Of a stretch of DNA of 7,222 nucleotides, positions 1 to 6,999 are shown piece by piece (within the stretch, counting starts at the first letter, position 1; each line of letters begins with the position of its first letter). Made by a program: the position numbers and the translations under genes. Origin of the DNA: an uncultured Bacteroidota bacterium (GTDB taxonomy: Bacteria > Bacteroidota > Bacteroidia > Chitinophagales > Chitinophagaceae); contig CAJATB010000040.1 in assembly GCA_903944755.1 (NCBI GenBank), positions 1 to 7,222 of the forward strand, given 5' to 3'. A model generated the notes under the pieces. The model was not told the DNA's origin, did no database searches, and worked only from the letters and a program-made list of their open reading frames with translations.

Positions 1-2018
1 AATACTTGTAATAAAATATTATAAATATCTGGATGCGCTTTTTCGATTTCATCTAAAAGTATTACACAATAAGGCTTACGGCGCACTTTTTCAGTTAATT
101 GCCCGCCTTCCTCATAACCTACATAACCCGGAGGCGCTCCAATTAAACGACTCACTGAAAACTTCTCCATATATTCACTCATGTCAATTCTGATTAATGA
201 TTCTTCAGAATCAAACATGTTTCTTGCAAGTGCACGTGCTAATTCAGTTTTACCCACACCCGTTGGACCTAAGAAAATAAAAGTACCAATAGGTTTTTTA
301 GGATCCTTTAACCCTACTCTGTTGCGTTGAATAGCTTTTACTACTTTGCCTATTGCATCGTCCTGGCCAATCACCATCCCCCTCATGTCATCCGCCATTT
401 TCCTCAACTTGGTAGTTTCTGCTTCCACCATACGTTTTACAGGTATGCCCGTCATCATATTAATGACCTCTGCAATATGTTCTTCATTTATTGGGAAACG
501 TTTATTCTTACTTTCTTCTTCCCAATCTGTTTTCGCTTTCTCTAAGGCTTCTCCTAATTTCTTTTCTGTATCCCTTAAGCTTGCAGCTTCTTCAAAGCGT
601 TGGCTTTTTACTACTTTATTCTTTTCGTTCTTAACCTCTTCAATTTGCTTTTCTAATTCTACAATATCCAAAGGCACATTAATGTTTTTTAAATGTACCC
701 TTGCACCAACTTCGTCCATTACATCAATAGCCTTGTCAGGTAATAAGCGATCCGTCATGTAACGATCACTCAATTTTACGCATGCAGTGATTGCATCATC
801 ATCGTACACTACATTATGGTAATCCTCGTATTTGGATTTAATATTATTCAATATGGTAATGGTATCTTCTACACTTGGTGGCTCAATAATTACTTTTTGG
901 AAACGTCTATCTAAAGCACCATCTTTTTCAATATGTTGTCTGTACTCGTCTAATGTTGAAGCGCCAATACATTGCAATTCACCTCTTGCTAAAGCAGGCT
1001 TCACAATATTGGATGCATCTAGAGAACCACTCGCTCCACCCGCACCTACAATGGTATGGATTTCATCAATGAACAAAATTACGTCTCTGTTTTTTTCCAA
1101 TTCATTCATGATGGCTTTCATGCGTTCTTCAAACTGTCCTCTATATTTTGTACCTGCAACTAGTGCAGCTAAATCCAACGAAATAACACGTTTATCAAAC
1201 AATACTCTACTTACTTTACGTTGTACAATTCTTAAAGCTAGCCCTTCCACAATGGCAGTTTTACCCACCCCAGGTTCCCCAATTAAAATAGGGTTATTCT
1301 TTTTACGACGACTTAATATTTGACTTACTCTTTCAATTTCAGCATCACGACCTACTATTGGGTCCAACGCATCCATCTCGGCCATCTTTGTAATATCACG
1401 ACCAAAATTATCTAGTACAGGCGTTTTTGATTTACTTGCAGCCGTAGGCTTTGCTTTGGCACCTCCACCAAAACCACCTGCTCCGCGTTTTTCTTCATCA
1501 AAATCGTCTTCCCCTTCTTCCCCTTCATTAGAAAATTCAGCGCTAGACGACCTTCTTGGTTCTGATGAAGCCGAAGGTCCAGAACCAACCATACCTAATT
1601 CATTTCTGAATAAATCATAATCGACATCAAACTGGTTTAAAATTTGAGTGGCTATATTTTCCTTATTCTTTAAAATGCTTAATAGTAAATGCTCCGTTTC
1701 CACCATTGGGCTTTTTAATGCCTTGGCTTCCAGCACAGTAACACGAATTACTTTCTCCGCTTGCTTGGTTAAGGGCAAACTGTTAATATTAGCCACGTTT
1801 TTCCCTGACTTGTCCTTAACGGCTAATTCTATCTCTTTCCTTAATTCGCCTAAATTCACATTAAGCTGCCTTAATACCTTAATGGCAGTATTTTCCTGAT
1901 CTCTTATTAAGCCTAGCATTAAATGCTCGGCGCCAATAAAGTCATTTCCTAACCTTAATGCTTCCTCACGGCTGTAAGAAATGATTTCCTTCACTTGTGT
2001 AGAAAAATTATTATCCAT
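1..2018 (-). CDS. clpC: ATP-dependent Clp protease ATP-binding subunit, ClpC type (C-terminus cut by window edge)
   Basis: This is a Hsp100/AAA+ unfoldase that feeds proteins to the ClpP peptidase or remodels them in the cytoplasm. Translated from the ATG at 2016-2018, the frame stays open to the left edge for 672 codons. Visible in order: a Clp N-domain (about residues 1-142, two repeats containing GAEHLMLGLI and ETEHLLLSIL); a Ser/Glu/Gly-rich linker (143-198); AAA1 with Walker A GEPGVGKT (247-254), pore loop KYRG (291-294) and Walker B ILFIDE (314-319); a UVR-type coiled coil around 460-500 (QRFEEAASLRD); and AAA2 with Walker A GPTGVGKT (584-591), pore loop GYVG (631-634) and Walker B VILLDE (652-657). 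The short UVR middle region points to ClpC rather than ClpB, which has a longer M-domain. Family members are usually about 810-850 aa, so roughly 150-180 residues are missing, including the loop that would show ClpP binding. There is no frameshift. The gene diverges from the STAS gene. Confidence 0.96.
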   Translation of the reverse strand, partial: MDNNFSTQVKEIISYSREEALRLGNDFIGAEHLMLGLIRDQENTAIKVLRQLNVNLGELRKEIELAVKDKSGKNVANINSLPLTKQAEKVIRVTVLEAKALKSPMVETEHLLLSILKNKENIATQILNQFDVDYDLFRNELGMVGSGPSASSEPRRSSSAEFSNEGEEGEDDFDEEKRGAGGFGGGAKAKPTAASKSKTPVLDNFGRDITKMAEMDALDPIVGRDAEIERVSQILSRRKKNNPILIGEPGVGKTAIVEGLALRIVQRKVSRVLFDKRVISLDLAALVAGTKYRGQFEERMKAIMNELEKNRDVILFIDEIHTIVGAGGASGSLDASNIVKPALARGELQCIGASTLDEYRQHIEKDGALDRRFQKVIIEPPSVEDTITILNNIKSKYEDYHNVVYDDDAITACVKLSDRYMTDRLLPDKAIDVMDEVGARVHLKNINVPLDIVELEKQIEEVKNEKNKVVKSQRFEEAASLRDTEKKLGEALEKAKTDWEEESKNKRFPINEEHIAEVINMMTGIPVKRMVEAETTKLRKMADDMRGMVIGQDDAIGKVVKAIQRNRVGLKDPKKPIGTFIFLGPTGVGKTELARALARNMFDSEESLIRIDMSEYMEKFSVSRLIGAPPGYVGYEEGGQLTEKVRRKPYCVILLDEIEKAHPDIYNILLQV

Positions 2019-2027
2019 ATAAATTAA

Positions 2028-2091
2028 TTGGAGCTGTTACAAGAATAACGAATATTTTTGTCCTAAAGTATGTCGGTAATTAGTATGTTTA
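2028..2091 (+). promoter_or_regulatory. Candidate promoter region for the STAS gene (two possible -7 elements)
   Basis: Two Bacteroidota-like elements face right. TATTTTTG at 2053-2060 fits TAnnTTTG exactly and has a TTG at 2028-2030, 22 bases upstream; it would leave a leader of about 35-40 bases. TATGTTTA at 2084-2091 has one mismatch, with TTG at 2058-2060 23 bases upstream, and lies only 13 bases before the ATG at 2105. GTATGT also occurs as a direct repeat at 2068-2073 and 2083-2088. Sequence alone does not say which element is used. Confidence 0.4.
2040..2047 (-). promoter_or_regulatory. Possible -7 element of the clpC promoter
   Basis: On the minus strand the sequence reads TATTCTTG, one mismatch from the Bacteroidota -7 consensus TAnnTTTG. 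It ends 21 bases before the clpC ATG, matching the 19-22 base spacing of similar elements ahead of the other leftward genes here. I see no TTG at the usual -33 distance and no CIRCE-type heat-shock operator. There is no Shine-Dalgarno sequence before the ATG. Confidence 0.3.
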
Positions 2092-2104
2092 TAACCTTAT
2101 ATAT

Positions 2105-2512
2105 ATGAGCCAAATTCAATACCAAACAGCACCAAAGGAGAAATTTACAGTTGTTACCTTGCTTAATACAAGTCTTAGTTCAAATCTCGTGCCAGAATTG
2201 AATGAAATAACCAATACAATAGGTGCAACGCCGCCAAAAAACTTGGTTTTAAACTTTAAGCATGTTACTAACTGGGAACTGCCTATTATTGAACAATTGG
2301 CCGATGCACAACAAAGGTTTTATGACAATAATACCTCTTTTGTCATTTGTTGCCTGTCAGATAGCCTACAGAACCTACTCGACACCACCGAATTTGCATC
2401 TCTACTCAACATGACGCCAACCGAGTCAGAAGCTTGGGATATTATCCAAATGGAAGAAATTGAGAGAGAACTGTTAGACAGTGACGATATGGAATTTTCT
2501 ACCCAAGAATAG
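2105..2512 (+). CDS. STAS-like domain protein, 135 aa, degenerate phosphorylation site
   Basis: This small acidic cytoplasmic protein resembles STAS/anti-sigma-factor antagonist proteins (SpoIIAA fold). It has the expected strand-helix pattern: KFTVVTLLNTSLSSNLV (13-29), a helix, a hydrophobic strand KNLVLNFKHV (45-54), a helix (58-72) and a strand SFVICCL (78-84). In signalling STAS proteins the strand is followed by a D-S-S-G type motif with the phosphorylated serine; here the matching stretch is WELPI (57-61), so no acceptor serine is seen. The C-terminal TPTESEAWDIIQMEEIERE segment (104-122) continues into an acidic tail. From memory, this segment is typical of a Bacteroidota-specific subgroup of unknown function. 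No kinase or sigma-factor gene is nearby. It lies 71 bases before dnaG on the same strand with no clear terminator between, so read-through into dnaG is possible. The ATG is the first in frame and there is no Shine-Dalgarno sequence. The fold call is fairly sure; the function is not known. Confidence 0.85.
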   Translation: MSQIQYQTAPKEKFTVVTLLNTSLSSNLVPELNEITNTIGATPPKNLVLNFKHVTNWELPIIEQLADAQQRFYDNNTSFVICCLSDSLQNLLDTTEFASLLNMTPTESEAWDIIQMEEIERELLDSDDMEFSTQE

Positions 2513-2569
2513 CCCTAAATAACTGTGCACTTAAATAAGGATAGGCCTTAAAATAAGCTTATAATTAGT

Positions 2570-2577
2570 TATTTTCG
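2570..2577 (+). promoter_or_regulatory. Possible -7 element immediately before dnaG
   Basis: TATTTTCG differs from TAnnTTTG at one base and ends only 6 bases before the dnaG ATG. If active, it would give a leaderless or nearly leaderless dnaG transcript. No TTG is visible at -33. The 71-base gap also holds a 10-base perfect palindrome (ATAAGCTTAT, 2553-2562) and a small 5-bp hairpin (TAAGG/CCTTA, 2536-2550), which may be chance in AT-rich DNA. Confidence 0.3.
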
Positions 2578-2583
2578 CTAACC

Positions 2584-4515
2584 ATGATTACCCCGCAAAC
2601 CATACAACAAATTACCAGCCGAATTGACATCATTGATGTTGTTGGTGAATTTGTGAAGTTAAAGAAGCGAGGTACTAATTATTTAGGCAACTGCCCCTTT
2701 CATAACGAGAAATCGCCCTCCTTTACGGTGTCTCCTGCTAAAGAAATTTATAAATGTTTTGGTTGCGGTAAAAGCGGTAACACCATCACTTTTTTGATGG
2801 AGCATGAGAAGTATAGTTATGTGGAGGCTTTACGATGGTTAGCTGCAAGGTACCATATTGAAGTAGAGGAAACAGAAACGAGTCCAGCGCAAAAAATAGC
2901 TCAACAGGTATCCGACAGTTTATATGCAATTAATAGTTTTGCAATGGATTTTTTCACCAAGCAATACTGGGAAACAGAAGCAGGTGAAACTATTGCTCAA
3001 AGCTACATGCAACATCGAGGTTTTTTGAGACCCATTATTGAGAAATTTAAAATTGGATACAACCCTTCCGATAGAGATAGTTTAGCGAAAGCTTTAATAA
3101 AAAACCAATTCAATCCTGAATTATTTGCAAGAACTGGTTTAGTTGTTGAAAGAAACGGAGAATGGCAGGACAACTATCGCGATAGAATTATTTTCCCGAT
3201 TCATAATACTACAGGAAAAATTATTGGTTTTGGTGCACGTCAAATTGCCAAAAACGATAAGTCCCCTAAGTATATCAATACCCCGGAGAATGAGATTTAC
3301 AGCAAGAGTAAAATTTTATATGGTTCTTATTTTGCACGTACTTCCATTAATAGTAAAGATGAATGTTTGCTGGTAGAAGGATACACCGATGTAGTTAGCT
3401 TACATCAAGCGGGTATTGAAAACGTGGTAGCAAGTGGTGGAACTAGTTTAACAATGGACCAATTAAGGCTCATTAAAAAGTATACACATAACCTTACTAT
3501 TATTTACGATGGCGACGCAGCTGGTATAAAAGCAGCATTGCGTGGGTTGGATATGGCTTTGGAAGAAGGCTTGAATGTACAGTTGGTTTTAATTCCAGAC
3601 AAAGAAGATCCAGATAGTTATGTAAACAAAGTTGGACCAGAAGCATTTAATGCATTTGTTCAAGCAAATAAAAAAGATTTTATATTATTCCAGTTAGACG
3701 TCCAATTGAAGGAAGTGGACGGAGACATGAATAAAAAGAATAGTTTAGTAAACCAAATTGCAGAAACTTTAAGCAAGATAAATAAGGCGGAAGATTTTAC
3801 CAAACTGCAAGATTATGTAAGAAAGTGTGCAGGGCTTTTGCGCATTGACGAAACAGGATTAACGCAATTGGTTAACAAATTCAAGCGCGACAAGATAGTA
3901 AAGGAAGAAAAGAAAATGTCTTACGACGAGGCTGCTATATTAATGCCTAGCTTTTCTCCTGAACCAATTGAGGAGTCAAATAACCTTGATTTACTAGTTG
4001 ACAAGGACCTTTTACACGAAAAAAACTTAGTACGCACTATTATAGAATTAGGAACTGAACTTACCCCTAAAGGCAAGTTGGTAGCCAATTTTTTATTGGA
4101 AGAAATGGAAGCCTTCCCTTTGGAACATCCTGAAATGATTCATGTGCTAGATGCTTATAAAAAATGGCTTTTCGAAGGCAAGATGCCTAATTCAAAAACA
4201 TTGCAATACCATGAGGACCCTCGTATACAAAAATGGGTAGTAGAACTGTTTGCACCTGAACATGAAGTAAGCCTGCGTTGGAACGACAAATTAGGTATTG
4301 TAAAAAAAGACGAACCAAGGGATTATATGCATGAAGTGGAAGTAAGCCTCATGTACTTCAAATTAAGAAAAGTTAAAAAAATGATCGAGCTAAATCAAAG
4401 GGATTTAGAGAACGCCCCAGAAAAAGAACAGATGCAATTACTGCAAATACATAAGCATTTAAAGGATGTAGAAAAAGAATTAACCAAGCATATTGGTACC
4501 GTTATTTACAAATAG
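2584..4515 (+). CDS. dnaG: DNA primase DnaG
   Basis: DnaG makes the short RNA primers for DNA replication and works with the replicative helicase DnaB at the fork. The 643-aa protein has the whole family layout. The N-terminal CHC2 zinc-binding domain has its ligands at C37, H40, C58 and C61 (CPFH and CFGC). The basic RNA-polymerase core motif YRDRIIFPI is at 198-206, with GFGAR at 215-219. The TOPRIM catalytic centre shows LLVEGYTDV (262-270, E265), YDGDAAG (308-314, D309 and D311) and an acidic EDPDSY at 341-346. From about residue 480 the C-terminal region is helical and charged, as expected for the helicase-binding part. The start at 2584 gives MITPQTIQQITSRIDIIDVV, matching the usual DnaG N-terminus. 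Length is in the normal range and all key residues are present. It ends at a strong terminator facing a leftward gene. Confidence 0.98.
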   Translation: MITPQTIQQITSRIDIIDVVGEFVKLKKRGTNYLGNCPFHNEKSPSFTVSPAKEIYKCFGCGKSGNTITFLMEHEKYSYVEALRWLAARYHIEVEETETSPAQKIAQQVSDSLYAINSFAMDFFTKQYWETEAGETIAQSYMQHRGFLRPIIEKFKIGYNPSDRDSLAKALIKNQFNPELFARTGLVVERNGEWQDNYRDRIIFPIHNTTGKIIGFGARQIAKNDKSPKYINTPENEIYSKSKILYGSYFARTSINSKDECLLVEGYTDVVSLHQAGIENVVASGGTSLTMDQLRLIKKYTHNLTIIYDGDAAGIKAALRGLDMALEEGLNVQLVLIPDKEDPDSYVNKVGPEAFNAFVQANKKDFILFQLDVQLKEVDGDMNKKNSLVNQIAETLSKINKAEDFTKLQDYVRKCAGLLRIDETGLTQLVNKFKRDKIVKEEKKMSYDEAAILMPSFSPEPIEESNNLDLLVDKDLLHEKNLVRTIIELGTELTPKGKLVANFLLEEMEAFPLEHPEMIHVLDAYKKWLFEGKMPNSKTLQYHEDPRIQKWVVELFAPEHEVSLRWNDKLGIVKKDEPRDYMHEVEVSLMYFKLRKVKKMIELNQRDLENAPEKEQMQLLQIHKHLKDVEKELTKHIGTVIYK

Positions 4516-4519
4516 CATT

Positions 4520-4555
4520 AAAAAAAAGGCTTCGTGTTTCCACAAAGCCTTTTTT
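4520..4555. terminator. Bidirectional intrinsic terminator between dnaG and the convergent OmdA-like gene
   Basis: Eight A residues (4520-4527) precede the arm GGCTTCGTG (4528-4536), followed by loop TTTC (4537-4540), arm CACAAAGCC (4541-4549) and six T residues (4550-4555). The arms pair except for one C/A mismatch, and the A and T runs extend the stem. The hairpin starts 4 bases after the dnaG stop. The T run serves dnaG and the A run serves the gene ending at 4592 on the other strand. Confidence 0.88.
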
Positions 4556-4591
4556 AGTATTTAGCTAACCATTTACTAAAACTTTTTATAA

Positions 4592-5260
4592 TTACTTCTC
4601 AGAAGGGTTTTGTTTCCCTGCTAATAGTTTCTCTAATGTGGCTTCTAGCCTCTTTTGTTTTGTTTCTTCTTTCTTAGCACCTTGAATCCAACTTAAATAT
4701 TCCTTTTGATTGGTGATTGAAAGAGAGGTGAAAAATTCTCTTGCTTCTTCATCGGCTGCAAATAATTTATCTAATTCAATAGGAAGTGCAATTAACCTTT
4801 TTTCAAAATCATCCACTTTTATATCCGACATCTTAATTTCAGCAAAGGCACGATTACGGTTAGGGATTTGATCGAATTTCTTAAAACGCATAGCCGTCCA
4901 AACATGGTCTAAAGTTACTTGACGAACTGCTTCATATTCATTTTTAGATAATATCTCCCAGCTAGCATCCCTGTTTAAGTCGGAAACTATTTTGGAAGTT
5001 GTTTTCGGGTAAGCAATCCATAATTTACATTCCGGGTGAAATGCTGAAAAAATTTCCTTTAGGATATTATTTAACTGCAATTGGTTGATTGCGAAAATAA
5101 GCGCAAAATCAATTTTTCTTGTTTTTAATAAGGGCGTTAAGTTCTTATTATAATTAAGCTTTGCAAATTGTTTCTCAACTGAGGAAGGCAACCCTTGAAT
5201 CAGTAAATTCTTTTCTTCTTTCAACTGCAACTTCTCCAAAATATTCTGATTACCTGGCAT
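4592..5260 (-). CDS. DUF3052-like plus YdeI/OmpD-associated (OmdA) domain protein, 222 aa
   Basis: This is a probable cytoplasmic protein with no signal peptide or membrane segment. Residues about 7-128 resemble the DUF3052 pattern: a LIQGLPSSV turn (20-28), a hydrophobic strand DFALIFAIN (51-59), then KLWIAYPK (79-86) and SDLNRD (93-98), ending at VWTAMRFKK (120-128). Residues about 160-215 resemble the OmdA family (PF13376): DEEAREFFTSLSITNQKEYL followed by WIQGAKKEETKQKRL and a basic helix. OmdA-type proteins have been linked to bacteriocin resistance and envelope stress in other bacteria, but the biochemical role is unknown and should not be assumed here. The ATG at 5258-5260 has a promoter-like element 22 bases upstream. 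The gene ends at the terminator shared with dnaG. The 101-base gap after plsY holds no convincing terminator, so read-through from plsY is possible. The OmdA assignment is firmer than the DUF3052 one. Confidence 0.85.
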   Translation of the reverse strand: MPGNQNILEKLQLKEEKNLLIQGLPSSVEKQFAKLNYNKNLTPLLKTRKIDFALIFAINQLQLNNILKEIFSAFHPECKLWIAYPKTTSKIVSDLNRDASWEILSKNEYEAVRQVTLDHVWTAMRFKKFDQIPNRNRAFAEIKMSDIKVDDFEKRLIALPIELDKLFAADEEAREFFTSLSITNQKEYLSWIQGAKKEETKQKRLEATLEKLLAGKQNPSEK

Positions 5261-5282
5261 ACTATAAAGATTTAAGGGAGGG

Positions 5283-5290
5283 CGAAGTTA
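5283..5290 (-). promoter_or_regulatory. Possible -7 element of the OmdA-like gene promoter
   Basis: The minus strand reads TAACTTCG, one mismatch from TAnnTTTG, ending 22 bases before the start codon at 5260. A TTTG lies upstream (5305-5308) but at only about 14 bases spacing, shorter than the usual 17-23, so the -33 match is poor. Confidence 0.38.
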
Positions 5291-5361
5291 CAAAATTCTA
5301 TGCGCAAAGCCCTAGAAATTTTAATAAAAATTCATAAAATATTGATAAAGAGCTATTTAGG

Positions 5362-5997
5362 CTACTTTTTTTTATGCTTATTCTTAAACATCGGTACTTT
5401 GTTTTCCGTTCCTTTAAACAACCTAGTGATGTTCTTTTGGTGGGTAACAATGACCATAAAGGCAACAACTATCGCAAATAGTCGATAAGTAGTTTCTTTT
5501 TCTTTGAATATAAATAGAATCAACACCATAAACGCCACACCTGCTAACATAGAACTTAGTGATACGAAACGAGTGGACAACAGTGTAATAATGAACACGA
5601 CTAAACAAATGAGGGCAACTGCAGGCTGAATGGCCATGGCCATGCCTAATAAAGTTGCCACCCCTTTACCACCTCTAAAATTGGCCCAAATAGGGAAAAT
5701 ATGACCAAGTACTGCTGTCATACCTAATATGATCATGAAATTGGTACGCGCTAATTCGTCTGTTAAATAAAAAGGGATAAATATATATAAGGAAGTAGCA
5801 ATAACTCCTTTAAGCACATCCACGAACATTACAAAACTGCCCCATGTAGTGCCCAAAACCCTAAATGTGTTAGTTGCTCCTGCATTACCACTACCATATT
5901 CTCTAATATCAATGCCAAATATGGATTTACTCACCCACACCGCTGTAGGTATAGATCCAATCATATAAGCCAATATTACAAGAATAACTTCCATCAT
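5362..5997 (-). CDS. plsY: Glycerol-3-phosphate acyltransferase PlsY (membrane)
   Basis: PlsY moves an acyl chain from acyl-phosphate (made by PlsX) to the sn-1 position of glycerol 3-phosphate, giving lysophosphatidic acid, the first step of phospholipid synthesis at the inner membrane. From the ATG at 5997 it is 211 aa. Conserved loops are all present: GSIP (14-17), GSGNAGATN (35-43), VLKGV (61-65), GHIFP (98-102), FRGGKGVAT (107-115) and THQKNITRL (185-193). Hydrophobic membrane spans alternate with these loops, and the tail is strongly basic (FKNKHKKK). The frame extends upstream to a GTG at 6018, but that codon overlaps a perfect TAnnTTTG promoter element at 6018-6025, so transcription would begin inside the longer form. 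ATG at 5997, or the adjacent ATG at 5994, also gives the usual PlsY N-terminus just before the first span. prmA lies upstream and the OmdA-like gene downstream, on the same strand. Confidence 0.96.
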   Translation of the reverse strand: MMEVILVILAYMIGSIPTAVWVSKSIFGIDIREYGSGNAGATNTFRVLGTTWGSFVMFVDVLKGVIATSLYIFIPFYLTDELARTNFMIILGMTAVLGHIFPIWANFRGGKGVATLLGMAMAIQPAVALICLVVFIITLLSTRFVSLSSMLAGVAFMVLILFIFKEKETTYRLFAIVVAFMVIVTHQKNITRLFKGTENKVPMFKNKHKKK

Positions 5998-6017
5998 GCG
6001 GTCAGTTTGGGGAAACA

Positions 6018-6044
6018 CAAAGTTACAACCAAATAAATGAACAA
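6018..6044 (-). promoter_or_regulatory. plsY promoter, Bacteroidota type
   Basis: On the minus strand TAACTTTG (6018-6025) matches the -7 consensus TAnnTTTG exactly. A TTTG (6042-6045) lies upstream with a 16-base spacer from the -7 element, slightly short for the -33 box. Transcription is expected to start near 6011, giving a leader of about 14 bases to the ATG at 5997. This excludes the GTG at 6018 as the start from this promoter. Confidence 0.55.
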
Positions 6045-6048
6045 ATTG

Positions 6049-6083
6049 TTAACAGATACGAAATTTATCGGGCTATCTGTTAA
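6049..6083. repeat. 10-bp perfect inverted repeat overlapping the prmA stop codon
   Basis: The arms TTAACAGATA (6049-6058) and TATCTGTTAA (6074-6083) are exact reverse complements around a 15-base centre, inside which CGA/TCG (6059-6061, 6068-6070) could add a short inner stem. The right arm includes the prmA stop (6073-6075) and last codons. On the minus strand no unbroken T run follows, only an AT-rich stretch, so it is at best a weak terminator for prmA. It lies just upstream of the plsY promoter and could equally be a protein-binding site or a transcript-end stabilising hairpin. Confidence 0.6.
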
Positions 6084-6981
6084 ACAAGATACTTACCCAG
6101 CCATTTAATGGTTGCGCTTTTATAAAAATCCAGCCATTATCCCCCGCTAATTTTATCATATCTTCTTGATCCTCAATCAATAAGCCACTAAGCACTAAAT
6201 GAGCACCTGGTTGTGCAACTTGTGTCAGCTCCACCATATTGGACTCAATAATATGTCGGTTTACATTGGCCAACACCACTTCAAACTGGTCATTTTGGAA
6301 GGCAGATTCCACTTTTTGGACCTTAATTACGCTAGAATTATTGGTTTGGATGTTTTCATTGGCATTTTCGATACACCAGTCGTCATTGTCTACTGCAAGC
6401 ACCTCGCTTGCCCCCAGTTTTTCGGCAAGGATAGCTAATACCCCAGTGCCCGTTCCAAAATCGTACACCGTCTTGCCTTTAAAGTTCATATGTTCCATTA
6501 ACTGCATCACAGAAAAGGTAGTTGCGTGGTGGCCAGTTCCAAAACTCATTTTAGGTGTAATCTTAATTTCATATTGCACGGCAGGTTCAAAGCTTGGATG
6601 AAAATGAGCCTTAATACCAACAAAATCACCTACCCTCACTGGTTCAAAATTAGACTCCCAAAGGGCATTCCAATTTTGCTCCTTAATAATTGATTTTGAA
6701 TATATTAAAGCATGTTTGTTAAATATTATTTCTAATTCATTGTCTACTCCCTTTAGCTCAAAATCATTCACAAGCATAAAGGTTTTACAATGGCCAGCAC
6801 CGGTTCCTAATCCAGCCTCCGCCCCTAGGATACTACTCATACCTACTCCATTATTAATGCCCGTTGCCGCCTCTTCCTCATTAAAGCCCTCAAAGCCTAA
6901 GTCAGCTAGTAGAGCAACTAGAATCTCAAATTGGTCTTGGTTATTAAAATTGAAAGCTATTTGAATGTATTCTTTTGACAT
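6073..6981 (-). CDS. prmA: Ribosomal protein L11 methyltransferase PrmA
   Basis: PrmA is a cytoplasmic SAM-dependent enzyme that trimethylates ribosomal protein L11 at its N-terminal amine and lysines. The 302-aa protein has an N-terminal substrate-recognition domain (about 1-95), a linker with EQNWNALWESNFEPV (101-115), and a class I methyltransferase domain. There I see FGTGHHATT (147-155), the SAM-binding loop DFGTGTG (174-180), the acidic strand end AVDND (196-200), NVN (239-241, matching the family N-x-N motif) and LSGLL (264-268). The length is a little above the usual Bacteroidota size of about 275-280 aa, explained by a Gly/Ala-rich insertion at about 39-65 in the recognition domain. 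The ATG at 6979-6981 gives a normal start (MSKEYIQIAF) and follows a promoter-like element by 19 bases. It is followed by plsY with a gap of 75 bases. Confidence 0.96.
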   Translation of the reverse strand: MSKEYIQIAFNFNNQDQFEILVALLADLGFEGFNEEEAATGINNGVGMSSILGAEAGLGTGAGHCKTFMLVNDFELKGVDNELEIIFNKHALIYSKSIIKEQNWNALWESNFEPVRVGDFVGIKAHFHPSFEPAVQYEIKITPKMSFGTGHHATTFSVMQLMEHMNFKGKTVYDFGTGTGVLAILAEKLGASEVLAVDNDDWCIENANENIQTNNSSVIKVQKVESAFQNDQFEVVLANVNRHIIESNMVELTQVAQPGAHLVLSGLLIEDQEDMIKLAGDNGWIFIKAQPLNGWVSILFNR

Positions 6982-6999
6982 TGGGTAGTTGTAATTTTT

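Noticed and set aside
327..1899. Several open frames on the plus strand (327-545, 346-762, 832-1323, 1648-1899)
   Set aside because: They lie antisense to clpC, whose frame is intact and shows all AAA+ motifs. Their translations are Ser/Phe/Cys-rich, as expected of complement-strand shadows.
2553..2562. Ten-base palindrome upstream of dnaG as an operator
   Set aside because: It is a short A/T-rich palindrome containing AAGCTT. Without conservation data it is not distinguishable from chance.
3143..3376. 77-codon plus-strand frame inside dnaG
   Set aside because: It is an out-of-frame overlap with the dnaG catalytic core and has no domain or start context of its own.
5311..5336. Possible AT-rich hairpin terminator after plsY
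   Set aside because: The arms pair poorly and only through A/T bases. No stable stem with a T run could be built.
5300..5488. 62-codon plus-strand frame across the end of plsY
   Set aside because: It is mostly antisense to the plsY C-terminus. The hydrophobic look comes from the complement of plsY, and no promoter or terminator fits it.
6199..6964. Plus-strand frames antisense to prmA (6199-6438, 6239-6601, 6716-6964)
   Set aside because: They are shadows of the intact prmA gene.
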